A stretch of DNA of 64,000 bases, from contig JABLXE010000003.1 in NCBI GenBank assembly GCA_013178225.1, positions 124,001-188,000 of the forward strand, in the 5' to 3' direction. The translations under genes and the position numbers were made by a program. The notes below the pieces were generated by a model. It did not search any database, was not told the DNA's origin, and was given only the letters and a program-made list of their open reading frames with translations. The DNA is from Methanotrichaceae archaeon. Its GTDB lineage: Archaea; Halobacteriota; Methanosarcinia; Methanotrichales; Methanotrichaceae. Positions 1 through 8,632 of this stretch are shown in pieces. Numbering within the stretch: the first letter of the stretch is position 1; each line of letters starts with the position of its first letter.

Positions 1-483
1 CTAAATGTCGAAGCAGCAAGCCTAACAGGTGCCTACGGTCAGGAGCTTCTCTACAACACCAACACACTTGCCGCCTGGCAAAATGCCCAATCCCAGGGAG
101 ACCAGGAGCTGGCCCAGTTTTACGAACGGCGTTTCCTGGAAGAGTACAAAGTAGCCTTCGATGCATGGGTCCAGACAGATCCTTTCAATAACAGCCAGGC
201 CCCCCTGGGGCCGATCTTCATGCCCGAATATCGCAGCTCCAAGATGGAGGAAGCAGCTAACTTGACGCGCGAGGCTTCGGCCAAATTTAAGGAGGGGACA
301 GAGGCCCGGTCCACTGCTGATGATTATATACGAGACACGGTATTTCTGGCAACCGTCCTGGTGCTGATTGCCATCAGTCAACGGTTTGAGATAAGGTCGA
401 TTCGAACCGGGCTAATCGTCCTGTCCTTCGGGCTGCTGCTGTTCGGCATATTGACGCTATTTATGCTTCCAAGATTTCAGTGA
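1..483 (+). CDS. C-terminal part of a membrane protein (5' end outside window)
   Basis: The reading frame is open from base 1 to a TGA at 481-483, so the gene starts upstream of the window. The visible ~160 residues have a polar, probably extracytoplasmic helical part rich in Gln, Glu and Asn. Two hydrophobic segments follow near the C-terminus (starting TVFLATVLVL and GLIVLSFGLL), joined by a short basic loop, and the protein ends shortly after the second. No catalytic motif is visible and the family is not recognised. An internal ATG at 220 is unlikely to be the start, because the upstream frame is clearly protein-like. Confidence 0.6.
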   Translation, partial: LNVEAASLTGAYGQELLYNTNTLAAWQNAQSQGDQELAQFYERRFLEEYKVAFDAWVQTDPFNNSQAPLGPIFMPEYRSSKMEEAANLTREASAKFKEGTEARSTADDYIRDTVFLATVLVLIAISQRFEIRSIRTGLIVLSFGLLLFGILTLFMLPRFQ

Positions 484-688
484 TATCCGGATTAATTCAT
501 TGATGTTTAAATTAAGAGTCCGGGATTTATGAGACTGGAACAGAGGCCTTCCCCCGCTTGGAGGAAAAGGCTTCGAGGGATGTTCGAAATCACCTGATCT
601 CCGGGATTGGCCAGGGAGAAGGTGGCGAAAATATCATGACTGTAACGCATGAGGTGGTGACCTGAAGATAGATGAAATAGGCAGAAGC

Positions 689-1546
689 ATGTGGCAGATC
701 TCGGGGGACCTTCCCGGCACCCGCATGGCGGTTTTGGGCGGCGTTCATGGAGACGAGGAGACTGGCATTGGCTGCATCAGATCCCTGTACGACCTGTTCG
801 CCTCCGACCAGAAAAAGCTGAAATGCGGAAAATTGACTCTGATCCTGGGAAATGTTGAAGCCATTAAGATCGGCAAGAGGGGAACATCCCCGGAGCACAA
901 CCTCAACCGCATGTTCTCTGACCGGCACCTGGCCGGCCCGGCCCTGGACTTCTACGAATCCCGCCGGGCCCACGAGCTGGCCCCGGTTCTCAGGTCTGCA
1001 GACGTATCAATCGACATTCATTCTACCTCTGTGCCCACGGTTCCCTTTTTGCCGTGTGCGTATTCCCCCCGTCATGAGAAGGTCTACAGATGGTTTGATG
1101 CCGATATTGTGCTCTCAGATCCGGATTTCATTCTGGGCGGCTTTCGGTCCACCACGGACGAGTACGTCGATCATTGTGGCGGAATCGGCATTTGCTTTGA
1201 AACAGGCTACGCAAAAGACACCAGCCGCCTTCCGGCCGTGATCGGCGGCATTCTGAACATTCTGGCGGATCAGAGGATGATCGAGGCTTCAGGGCATCTT
1301 AAGCCGCCCAGGCCAACCTACAGAGTCTATCAACTCACAAAGAAGATAATCCTCACCGATGCCGGCTTTTCTTTCGTCAAGGACTTTCCACAATCGTTTC
1401 ATAAAGTCGAGAAGGGCGAAGTGATCGGATACCACGGCCGCATTCCGGAGATAGCTTCAGAAGACGGGGTGATAGCCTTTCCCAGGGCCGCAGACCAGTG
1501 GATAAAAGGACATGACATCTTCTTCCTGGCCAGAAAAATTAAATAA
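689..1546 (+). CDS. Succinylglutamate desuccinylase/aspartoacylase family zinc hydrolase
   Basis: This looks like a zinc-dependent carboxypeptidase-fold amidohydrolase of the AstE/AspA family. Near the N-terminus is GGVHGDEETG, which carries the H-x-x-E zinc ligands. NLNR follows about 60 residues later, then DIHST, whose His would be the third zinc ligand. The 285-residue length is normal for the archaeal family. The substrate cannot be read from sequence. The start is uncertain: a good ribosome site (GGTGGTGA, 653-660) lies 28 nt before ATG 689, and the intervening in-frame codons (KIDEIGRS) look protein-like but contain no ATG/GTG/TTG, only a CTG at 662. The gene stands alone. Confidence 0.8.
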   Translation: MWQISGDLPGTRMAVLGGVHGDEETGIGCIRSLYDLFASDQKKLKCGKLTLILGNVEAIKIGKRGTSPEHNLNRMFSDRHLAGPALDFYESRRAHELAPVLRSADVSIDIHSTSVPTVPFLPCAYSPRHEKVYRWFDADIVLSDPDFILGGFRSTTDEYVDHCGGIGICFETGYAKDTSRLPAVIGGILNILADQRMIEASGHLKPPRPTYRVYQLTKKIILTDAGFSFVKDFPQSFHKVEKGEVIGYHGRIPEIASEDGVIAFPRAADQWIKGHDIFFLARKIK

Positions 1547-1722
1547 TAACGCTTCAATCTAAAATAATCCAGAATCAATCTGAAACATGGGCAGGTTCCG
1601 GGACTTTCGAAAAACACGATTGAAAGGCATGAAAGTGGTCAGAGAGAGGCGAACTTGAAAGCGCGGGCTTGAAGCTTCACCCGGGATTCAATCTTGAGTG
1701 AAGCAGCAGGTCAGGAGGCATC

Positions 1723-2484
1723 ATGTCCATCCCCGTTATTTGGATAGCGATAATTCTGATTATCATGGCAATCATCCTCAGCCTGGTGGGCATTCGCCGT
1801 GTGCCTCCCAAAGTGCTGGAGACGCGGATAGCAAAGCTGATCCTGAAGAATACCACTCTGGGCGATAGGCTGTGCGAAATCTTTTACGGAGTGGCCATGG
1901 TTACCGTCGTGAGCGGCATTGTGAATGTCGAGGCTTCCGGCTATGAGAATATAGGATTCACCTTGCTATTCGTTTCGCTGGGCGTCAACATCACCTGGGG
2001 AATAATTGATGGTGCAACCTCTGTTTACGGCAGCCTGGTGGACGAAGCGGAAGAAGACCGACTGGTACAATCGCTTCGAACGGACGGGAATAGACGAGTG
2101 GAGCGGGAACAAGCGACACAGATCCTCCAGGGCACCATTCTCAGGAGCTTGAGCGAAGAGGAGCAATCAAAAGTGGTAGACATGCTCCAGGAGGGATCGC
2201 CCCAGGAGGTCAGGGAATACAGCGCCTCTGCAGAAGACCTGAAGATGTTCCTGGCAATCTTCCTGATGGATTTCATAACCGTCTTTCCGGTGATAATTCC
2301 GTTTTATGTCCTGGACGATCCACGATCAGCGCTGTTCTGGTCGCATTTCATCGCCATTCTACTGTTCGTCGTAATCGGGATGGCCTGGGCGAAGTATCTG
2401 AATAAAAAGATGGCCAGAGCGGGCCTGGCTCTGGGACTGCTGGCAATAGGCACAATCGGCCTTACCTATTACTTCGGCTGGTGA
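1723..2484 (+). CDS. VIT1/CCC1-like integral membrane protein
   Basis: The 253-residue protein has about five hydrophobic segments: one at the extreme N-terminus, two in residues ~45-95, and a C-terminal group. A charged cytosolic insert lies between them (residues ~105-170). The motif NITWGIIDGATSVYGSL and the preceding arrangement resemble the archaeal VIT1/CCC1 (iron/manganese transporter-like) superfamily, where an NxxWGxxDA-type motif is typical. Transport activity is inferred, not shown. The start is well supported by AGGAGG at 1712-1717. It is monocistronic, and the next gene is on the opposite strand. Confidence 0.6.
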   Translation: MSIPVIWIAIILIIMAIILSLVGIRRVPPKVLETRIAKLILKNTTLGDRLCEIFYGVAMVTVVSGIVNVEASGYENIGFTLLFVSLGVNITWGIIDGATSVYGSLVDEAEEDRLVQSLRTDGNRRVEREQATQILQGTILRSLSEEEQSKVVDMLQEGSPQEVREYSASAEDLKMFLAIFLMDFITVFPVIIPFYVLDDPRSALFWSHFIAILLFVVIGMAWAKYLNKKMARAGLALGLLAIGTIGLTYYFGW

Positions 2485-2505
2485 TATTGAGAGGCGCAAG
2501 ATTTC

Positions 2506-2988
2506 TCATCCGCCGCCCCTATGTGCCTCGATGCTGGCTACAGCCTCCCGCAGGGCGGAGACGACCTCCGTCCTCTGGCTGCCGTCAACCAGGATCACCA
2601 CCGGTCCCTTCACCCAGGCGATGGCCGGGCCGATGTGCCTCCTCGAGGTCTCGAAGTTACGTACTGCAGCATCTCGCGCCTCAAGGTTACTGAACTCCAG
2701 CACCCAGACCCGCGCCTCAGGCCGGTTTGGGTCAAACGTCGAGCAGTTGGAGCTTATTTCATAGAACCGGCCATACACGAAACCTGGCGTGGCTGTCCAG
2801 TTCACGTCTCCCTGGACGCAGGTCTGCAGGCCGCTATCTTGCAGCGCCTGCTCGAAGGCGGAAATGTTCATCGGATTTTCGAACCCCGACCTGGGGCCTC
2901 CTATCAGGAAAACCGCCAGAGATACAGCAACCAGCACGGCTGCCAGAACTACGGCCATGGGGATATAGCTGCTCGAGCCCTTTGCCAT
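2506..2988 (-). CDS. Small single-pass membrane protein, function unknown
   Basis: The 160-residue protein has one N-terminal transmembrane segment (residues ~9-30, starting IPMAVVLAAVLVAV). An extracytoplasmic domain with two cysteines (in QTCVQGD and SNCSTF) follows and could form a disulfide. Its ATG overlaps the TGA of the upstream permease by one base (TGATG), so the two are probably translationally coupled. It is the third gene of the decarboxylase-permease operon. I do not recognise the family, and a role in the transport or decarboxylation system is inferred only from position. Confidence 0.7.
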   Translation of the reverse strand: MAKGSSSYIPMAVVLAAVLVAVSLAVFLIGGPRSGFENPMNISAFEQALQDSGLQTCVQGDVNWTATPGFVYGRFYEISSNCSTFDPNRPEARVWVLEFSNLEARDAAVRNFETSRRHIGPAIAWVKGPVVILVDGSQRTEVVSALREAVASIEAHRGGG

Positions 2989-4406
2989 CAGCTTTGCACC
3001 TCCTTCTTGGTCTGCAAGTTCCAGCTCGGCTTCCTGAGGCGCAGGAACACAAGCGGAGGAAGCGCGAGAATTGCCGTTCCTGCAAGCATTACTATGGCAT
3101 AGGTAAAGGTGGACACGTGTTCATAGCTTCCTGGAGGAATGAGGCTGACCACAAAGGTGATCAGGCAGGCCAGAAAGCCGACTCCGCCTGTTACCCAAAT
3201 GCCGGGAATTCCGCCGGGAATCTTGAAGGCCCGGGGGGTGTCGGGCTGAGAGTAACGGAGCTTGATCAACGCGGCAAACACAAACAGATAGACGATGCAC
3301 AAGAGCAGGACCGTCATGGCCGACAGGATCCAGTAGGCTGCACTGATGCTGGGGATGAAGAGATAGAGCATCGAGACCACTGTGCCTATGGCCGCCTGAA
3401 GTATCAGGACCCCGGTTGGTGCTCCATTCTTATTGGTGCGGGCGAAGAAGGGCGGCATGTTTCCCCGGGCTGCGACCTCTCCCAGTCCAAGCGCGGGTCC
3501 TGCTAGCCAGGATGCCAGATTGGCAAGGCCGCCCAATGTCACCAGAAGGGCTAGCGGCACCAGCAGCCAGCTCAGGTTGAAAGCCTGCAGGAACGATTGG
3601 AAGGCCTGCATCAGGCCGGCGGCCAGGCTGAGCTGATCCACCGGCACCACAATGGCAATGGCCAGCGTGCCGATCACAGTCAGCAGGAAGATTATGCTGG
3701 AAGACACGGCCATGGCTTTGGGATAATCCTTCTGGGGATTTCTCACCTCCAGGGCGTGAAAGCCCGCCATCTCCATGCCGGCGAAGAGCAGCACGACCGT
3801 GGCTATGAACGGCAGCGTGCTGATGTTAATCTCGGGCAGGGTCGCAGACCAGGAAAACGGCGGCAGAGATATCGGCTGCCCGCTGAACCAATAGGCCAGG
3901 CCGAGCACGATTATCAAAATCGCCGGGACTATCGATCCGGCAATTACGCCAAAGGATCCGAACCTGCTGGAGGTCTGTTCGCCCATCAGGCTGATGATCG
4001 TTGTGCCCCAGAAGGCCACCATCATGACCACGAACATGAACATATTGTCATTGGCAAGCTCTGGGTTGAAGAGGTAGGCAAAAGTCGAGGCGATGAAGGC
4101 CAGGACGGTTGGAAACCAGACCAGGTTGTTGGACCATTCGCAGAACACGGCAATGAAGCCGGCCTTCTCTCCGAAGGCTTCCCTTACCCAGGCATAGACG
4201 CCACCTCCCTGAGGCCAGCCGGTGGCCAGTTCCGCCCCTGCCAGGGTCAGCGGAATGAGAAAGGCAATGGTTCCGATCAGATACCATCCGATGGATGACC
4301 ATCCATAAATGGCCATGGAAGGGTAGTTTCGCAGGCTCAGCACTGCGGCCACATTTATCATGGCCAGGGCAAAAACGCCCAAAGCTTTCGATTTGCCACT
4401 GCTCAT
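2988..4406 (-). CDS. APC-family amino acid permease/antiporter (GadC/AdiC-like)
   Basis: This 472-residue protein has about twelve hydrophobic helices and the amino acid-polyamine-organocation signature. Early helices include SMAIYGWSSIGWYLIG and GGGVYAWVREAFG, and a conserved GMEMAGFHALE segment in the middle corresponds to helix 6 of the family. In AdiC/GadC-type transporters this family exchanges an amino acid for its decarboxylation product. The gene starts 20 bp after an Orn/Lys/Arg decarboxylase, which strongly suggests a substrate/product exchanger for that enzyme. It is followed by a small membrane protein with a one-base overlap. Substrate identity is inferred. Confidence 0.87.
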   Translation of the reverse strand: MSSGKSKALGVFALAMINVAAVLSLRNYPSMAIYGWSSIGWYLIGTIAFLIPLTLAGAELATGWPQGGGVYAWVREAFGEKAGFIAVFCEWSNNLVWFPTVLAFIASTFAYLFNPELANDNMFMFVVMMVAFWGTTIISLMGEQTSSRFGSFGVIAGSIVPAILIIVLGLAYWFSGQPISLPPFSWSATLPEINISTLPFIATVVLLFAGMEMAGFHALEVRNPQKDYPKAMAVSSSIIFLLTVIGTLAIAIVVPVDQLSLAAGLMQAFQSFLQAFNLSWLLVPLALLVTLGGLANLASWLAGPALGLGEVAARGNMPPFFARTNKNGAPTGVLILQAAIGTVVSMLYLFIPSISAAYWILSAMTVLLLCIVYLFVFAALIKLRYSQPDTPRAFKIPGGIPGIWVTGGVGFLACLITFVVSLIPPGSYEHVSTFTYAIVMLAGTAILALPPLVFLRLRKPSWNLQTKKEVQS

Positions 4407-4426
4407 CTAATCAGTCCGTTGGCATC

Positions 4427-6724
4427 TCACTGCTTCAAGCAGTAGACGAAGTAGCTTCCATCGAGGTTCTCCACCCCGTGGCTGTCGTGGGCAAATCCGG
4501 GAAACAGGCGGTCCCAGGCCTGGAGCGCATTGAGGTAGCCCAGATACGGTCCGCCCTCCGGGCCCACATTTTCGCCGGGCATCAGCATGGGTATTCCGGG
4601 AGGATAGGGCACGATTCCCACCGCCACCACCCGGCCGGCCATTTGGTCAAGCGGAAGAGACTCGACTTCATTGTGCACCAGCCGGCTGTAAGCCTCACTG
4701 GATGTCATTGCCGGCTGGGGAAGAGTCGAGAAGGCCTGCGAAAGAAGCTCGGTCAGCCTTGATTTCTTCATCTGCTCGAACATCTTGTCGGACAGATCGC
4801 GCAAACCCAGACTGCGGTAAGAATCCGGATGGCTGGCAACCAGATCGGGAAGCACCTCACTCAGTGGAGCGTTGGCGTCGTAGTCTTCCTTAAACCTAAG
4901 CAGAGCGTTGGCCAGCGTGCCCCACTTTCCTTTGGTGACCCCAATGGAAAACAGGAAAAGGATGGTGAAATCCGTGGTCTTCTCGACGACGATGCCGCGA
5001 TGGTCGAGATAGGCGGTGACCAGAGTGGCCGGGATCCCGGTCTTCTCCATGGACCCATCGAGGGCGACTCCAGGGGCGACCACGGAGACCTTGATGGGGT
5101 CAAGCATGCAGTAGCCATCTTCGAGATTATGGAAGCCGTGCCATAGATCACCGGGGTGCAGCACCCAGGCGTTGGGGTCCGTGATCAATAGCGACTCCGG
5201 CGCGTCTTCAAAGGGAATGCGCTTGCCCGTAACGGGATCGGTTACGTGATCCGCGTTCCAGGTGCTGAAGAACCAATCGCCGCTGGCCTGGAGCTGGCGG
5301 CGGACTCTCCGGATCGCCTGCCTGAAGGCCACCGCCTCGGCAATGGACTCTGTAGTGAGAGTTGTCCCGCCCACGCCCTGCATCATTGCGGCTGAGATCT
5401 CGTTTGAGGCGATGATCGCATACTGAGGCGAGGTCGAGGCGTGCATCATGAAAGACTCGTTGAAGCGCTCGTGCTCCACCGGATTTCTGCCGTCCCGGAC
5501 GTGAATGAAAGAGGCCTGGGAAAGGGCTGCGAGCAGCTTATGGGTTGAAGTGGTCGTAAACACCGTCGGCCCGCTGTATTCTAAAGGATCTCCGCTCATG
5601 CCGTATCGATCATGGTAAATTGGGTTGAAGCGGGCATAGCCGTACCAGGCTTCGTCGAAGTGGATGCGGTCAACGCTCTGGGCCAGCAAATCCAGAACCC
5701 TGGTAGCTTTGTAGCACAGTCCGTCATAGGTGGAGTTGGTGATGATGGAGTGCAATGGTTTGCTATTGGCCGCCGCTGCCAGCTGATTTTCGGCAATTGA
5801 TGCCTGAATGGCCTCCGGGACCAGGTGCTCTGGATAGATCGGGCCGATGAGGCCCAGATAATTGCGGGAAGGAACCATGTAAACCGGGATGGCACCGGTC
5901 ATGGTGATGGCCTGCTCGATGGATTTGTGGCAGTTGCGGTCCACCAGGGCAATGTCGTCCCTGGTGACGCAGGCCATGAAGATGACCCGGTTAGAGGTTG
6001 AGGTGCCGTTGGTCACGCTGTAGGAGCGATGAGCCCCGAAGATGCGGGCTGCGTACTTCTCGCTCTCTCCTATGGGCCCGGAATGGTCCAGCAGCGAACC
6101 CAGCTCTCCGACTGAGATGGACAGATCGGACCTGAGCAGGTTCTCTCCGAAGTAATCGAAGAAGGCCATGCCCATAGGCGACTTGAGAAATGCTGTGCCG
6201 CCGGTGTGCCCCGGCGTATGCCAGGAATATTCATAGACCTGGGCAAACTGCATCAACGCCCGGTTGAAGGGAGGCGTAATCTGATCCCGGTAGCGCAGTA
6301 TGGCCGCGATCACCCTTCCGGCGATGAAATGGACCGTATCCTCGAGCGCCCAGATGATCTCATCCGTCATGCGCATTTCCTGAGCGGAAATGGACGAAGC
6401 GTGCCCGCGTTCCACCATCAGGAAGACCGGGACGTGCACATTCCGGGAGCGAATGAGGGACAGCAGAGATTTGGCTTTGGCATGAGTCTTGGGATCGTCA
6501 TCGCCCAGGCACCAATCCAGCAATATACACTGTATCGAAGGATCGGAGATGATGATGGCCCGGGCATCGTCCGAAGACATCGACTCGACAACATCAGCAT
6601 CTCTATTGCGCAGTTCCTCGACCAGCGCACGGGCAGCACGGCCGTTGGCGGTGGGCAATTGGAGTTCGTCGTCCACCATCAGCGCTTTTAGGCCGAAAAT
6701 CCGTTCACCTTTTGCAGTCATCAT
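4427..6724 (-). CDS. Orn/Lys/Arg decarboxylase, class I PLP-dependent
   Basis: The 765-residue protein matches the bacterial inducible arginine/lysine/ornithine decarboxylases in length and domain order. A flavodoxin/receiver-like wing domain occupies residues ~10-130 (CILLDWCLGDDDPKT). The PLP fold has HTPGHTGGTAFLKSP (~169-183), NGTSTSNRVI (239-248), HFDEAWYGYARF (355-366, with PLP-contacting Asp357) and STHK (393-396), where Lys396 is the predicted Schiff-base lysine. The C-terminal domain is complete. It removes CO2 from a basic amino acid to give a polyamine precursor and consumes a proton. It heads an operon with an APC antiporter. Which amino acid is used cannot be told from sequence. 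Confidence 0.9.
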   Translation of the reverse strand: MMTAKGERIFGLKALMVDDELQLPTANGRAARALVEELRNRDADVVESMSSDDARAIIISDPSIQCILLDWCLGDDDPKTHAKAKSLLSLIRSRNVHVPVFLMVERGHASSISAQEMRMTDEIIWALEDTVHFIAGRVIAAILRYRDQITPPFNRALMQFAQVYEYSWHTPGHTGGTAFLKSPMGMAFFDYFGENLLRSDLSISVGELGSLLDHSGPIGESEKYAARIFGAHRSYSVTNGTSTSNRVIFMACVTRDDIALVDRNCHKSIEQAITMTGAIPVYMVPSRNYLGLIGPIYPEHLVPEAIQASIAENQLAAAANSKPLHSIITNSTYDGLCYKATRVLDLLAQSVDRIHFDEAWYGYARFNPIYHDRYGMSGDPLEYSGPTVFTTTSTHKLLAALSQASFIHVRDGRNPVEHERFNESFMMHASTSPQYAIIASNEISAAMMQGVGGTTLTTESIAEAVAFRQAIRRVRRQLQASGDWFFSTWNADHVTDPVTGKRIPFEDAPESLLITDPNAWVLHPGDLWHGFHNLEDGYCMLDPIKVSVVAPGVALDGSMEKTGIPATLVTAYLDHRGIVVEKTTDFTILFLFSIGVTKGKWGTLANALLRFKEDYDANAPLSEVLPDLVASHPDSYRSLGLRDLSDKMFEQMKKSRLTELLSQAFSTLPQPAMTSSEAYSRLVHNEVESLPLDQMAGRVVAVGIVPYPPGIPMLMPGENVGPEGGPYLGYLNALQAWDRLFPGFAHDSHGVENLDGSYFVYCLKQ

Positions 6725-6827
6725 CTATCAAAAATTTTATTATCTCTCGAAACTATTTAGATTTTCCTAGCCGGTTATTCTCACCTTTATTTCAACAATT
6801 GAATCGACATTTGAAGAGCCGGTTGGG

Positions 6828-6844
6828 CCGATCAGGCATCGAGA
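6828..6844. repeat. 17-bp sequence shared with the 3' end of the PhoU-like gene
   Basis: The 17-base word beginning CCGATCAGGCATC here is identical to 8629-8645, which covers the last codons of the PhoU-type gene. The flanks are only loosely alike. It lies in the 182-bp spacer upstream of the decarboxylase and may be a remnant of a local duplication. Confidence 0.5.
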
Positions 6845-6906
6845 CTTGGATGATAAAAAGATTTTTTAGGTGCAATGCGCATTTCCGGATCATCCTCAAG
6901 TCTTTG

Positions 6907-8265
6907 CTATCGTTGGAAGCTTGATAATTCCCTGCGAATCGGCGGCAGGACATAAGTGCCGTCCAGGGCTTCCGGGCGCGGCTGGTACATGCGCATCACC
7001 GGGCGGAAGTTTCCTCTGGGACAGGGCAACCAGTTTGCTTCCTTATCCGGGCCAGGGGAGTCCGCTTGGATGTAGATGTCCAGTGAACCATCATCATTGT
7101 ACTTCAAACCGGTAGTACGGTCTCCAATGGAGTAGCGGTTGATGGGATTGTCTATCAGGCGAAATCCCGGCAGGTCGTACATCGTGATCGACCAGAAAGC
7201 ACCGGCGGGCGGTAGCTCATCAAAATGGACTGCATACTTGTAGGAGCCGCTCAACTGTTGCCCCTGATGATCCTCGAATATTTGCGGGTAGTAGGCTTCG
7301 TATCCGTGCTGGCCCCATAACCCAATTCGGGCCAAAATGGCGCGGAAGAAGTAGGCAGTGGCTCGATCCGAGAATTTCCAATCAGGCAGGGTGCCAATGC
7401 CCAGATGATCCAGATTGAAGTCAAAGGCGTGGGGAAGGCCGAGCCAGCCATTGACCGACTCTCCGGGAGCCATGTTTGCCTCAATAAACGCGACACATTC
7501 AGCTTTGCCGGCCTTGAGGGTTTCAACCAGCTCCGGCTCAGGACTCACATAGGGACTTTCGGACGCCACCACACCCAGCGGCTCAAATTTCTTGATGTAC
7601 AGCTGTTCCACCTCAGGGGGAGGGAACAACTTCATCCAGGCTCGAAACTGCTCCCAGAATCTTAGCTCATCACTCACCATCTCATTGTAAGGGGCCAGCT
7701 TCCAATCGCCAAATTGGCGGCGGCTGTTATCAGCTCGATTGGGATAGAGGCTCTTTTGCGTGGCCCAAGTTTGGGCCTGGAGGGCCCGCACATTGGATAT
7801 ATCTTCTTCGCCGCTGCAGGCAAATCGGCCGGCCACCACAAAAATATTGGTTGGTGCGCGCAAGAGAGTAATCCCATCCGGCACATCTCCATCCCAGCTA
7901 GGACCGGCCAGCAGGTAGTGCCCCTCTTTTGTGCCGGTGGCACGGCGGCCAAGATAGGCAAAGTTGTTGGTCCAGGCGTCAATAAACTGCATCACGTAAT
8001 AGCGATCGTCGGTATCTGGCAGGTGCAAAACCAGCGGTTCCTGGGTGACATCGGCAAACAGAAATGAGTAAAGCGTGTCGTTGTTGGGAGTCACAATGTC
8101 GGTTTCAGGGCCTGCGAGCTTGGTGGCGTGGGCAAACATATTGACCGGGCCGGAAAAAACTGTGGCTGGGCCGGACGTATTCTTGATCATCTCCCCGATA
8201 CATTCAACCAGGGGATATCCGTAAAGATAAGCTTCTGCCGCCAGAGATAGCTTTTTATTGCTCAT
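6907..8265 (-). CDS. DUF1254/DUF1214 domain-containing protein
   Basis: This 452-residue protein starts AAEAYLYGYPLVE and continues with VTPNNDTLYSF, both typical of the DUF1254 N-terminal domain. The C-terminal DUF1214 part contains YAVHFDELPPAGAFWSITMY and a conserved NRYSIGDRT segment. The family is widespread in bacteria and its function is largely unknown. No signal peptide is evident, whereas many bacterial homologues are exported. A strong GGAGGAGAT ribosome site precedes the ATG. It is monocistronic, and a long AT-rich upstream spacer with a direct repeat may hold its control region. Acquisition from bacteria is possible but untested. Confidence 0.85.
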   Translation of the reverse strand: MSNKKLSLAAEAYLYGYPLVECIGEMIKNTSGPATVFSGPVNMFAHATKLAGPETDIVTPNNDTLYSFLFADVTQEPLVLHLPDTDDRYYVMQFIDAWTNNFAYLGRRATGTKEGHYLLAGPSWDGDVPDGITLLRAPTNIFVVAGRFACSGEEDISNVRALQAQTWATQKSLYPNRADNSRRQFGDWKLAPYNEMVSDELRFWEQFRAWMKLFPPPEVEQLYIKKFEPLGVVASESPYVSPEPELVETLKAGKAECVAFIEANMAPGESVNGWLGLPHAFDFNLDHLGIGTLPDWKFSDRATAYFFRAILARIGLWGQHGYEAYYPQIFEDHQGQQLSGSYKYAVHFDELPPAGAFWSITMYDLPGFRLIDNPINRYSIGDRTTGLKYNDDGSLDIYIQADSPGPDKEANWLPCPRGNFRPVMRMYQPRPEALDGTYVLPPIRRELSSFQR

Positions 8266-8632
8266 TTACGATCTCCTCCGAACTTTATGATTTTTCATTA
8301 ATTTTAGTTGTTGCGGACTTCTTGATCGATGCTGGTTTTTTCAGTTTCCATTGAGAATATCCTGCCCGGGCCAGTGGATGTACAAAGCCGGCACGAACGG
8401 GCCGCGCGGGTGCAAAGCTCATTTCACATTTTAATATTTTAAAATTTGTTTTCGTTTCTTCTCTTCATTTAATCTGAAAACTTCTTCGTTTGATCTGAAA
8501 ACTATTGGTAATGCTGGTATATCAAATTATTCGCGACTTTAAAAAACTCTTATGTCTGTTGAAATATCCATCGGGACGATGCGTGGCAAGGCGGTCAATC
8601 TGCGAGGTTGCAAGCCAACCCGGCCGGTCCGA
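8266..8632. promoter_or_regulatory. AT-rich spacer upstream of DUF1254 gene with a 15-bp direct repeat
   Basis: No gene is convincing in this 367-bp stretch. Two 15-bp near-identical words, TTTAATCTGAAAACT (8468-8482) and TTTGATCTGAAAACT (8489-8503), differ at one base. They are spaced 21 bp apart, about two helical turns, as expected for a protein-binding site. AT runs around 8430-8455 could act as promoter elements for the minus-strand gene. Confidence 0.35.
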
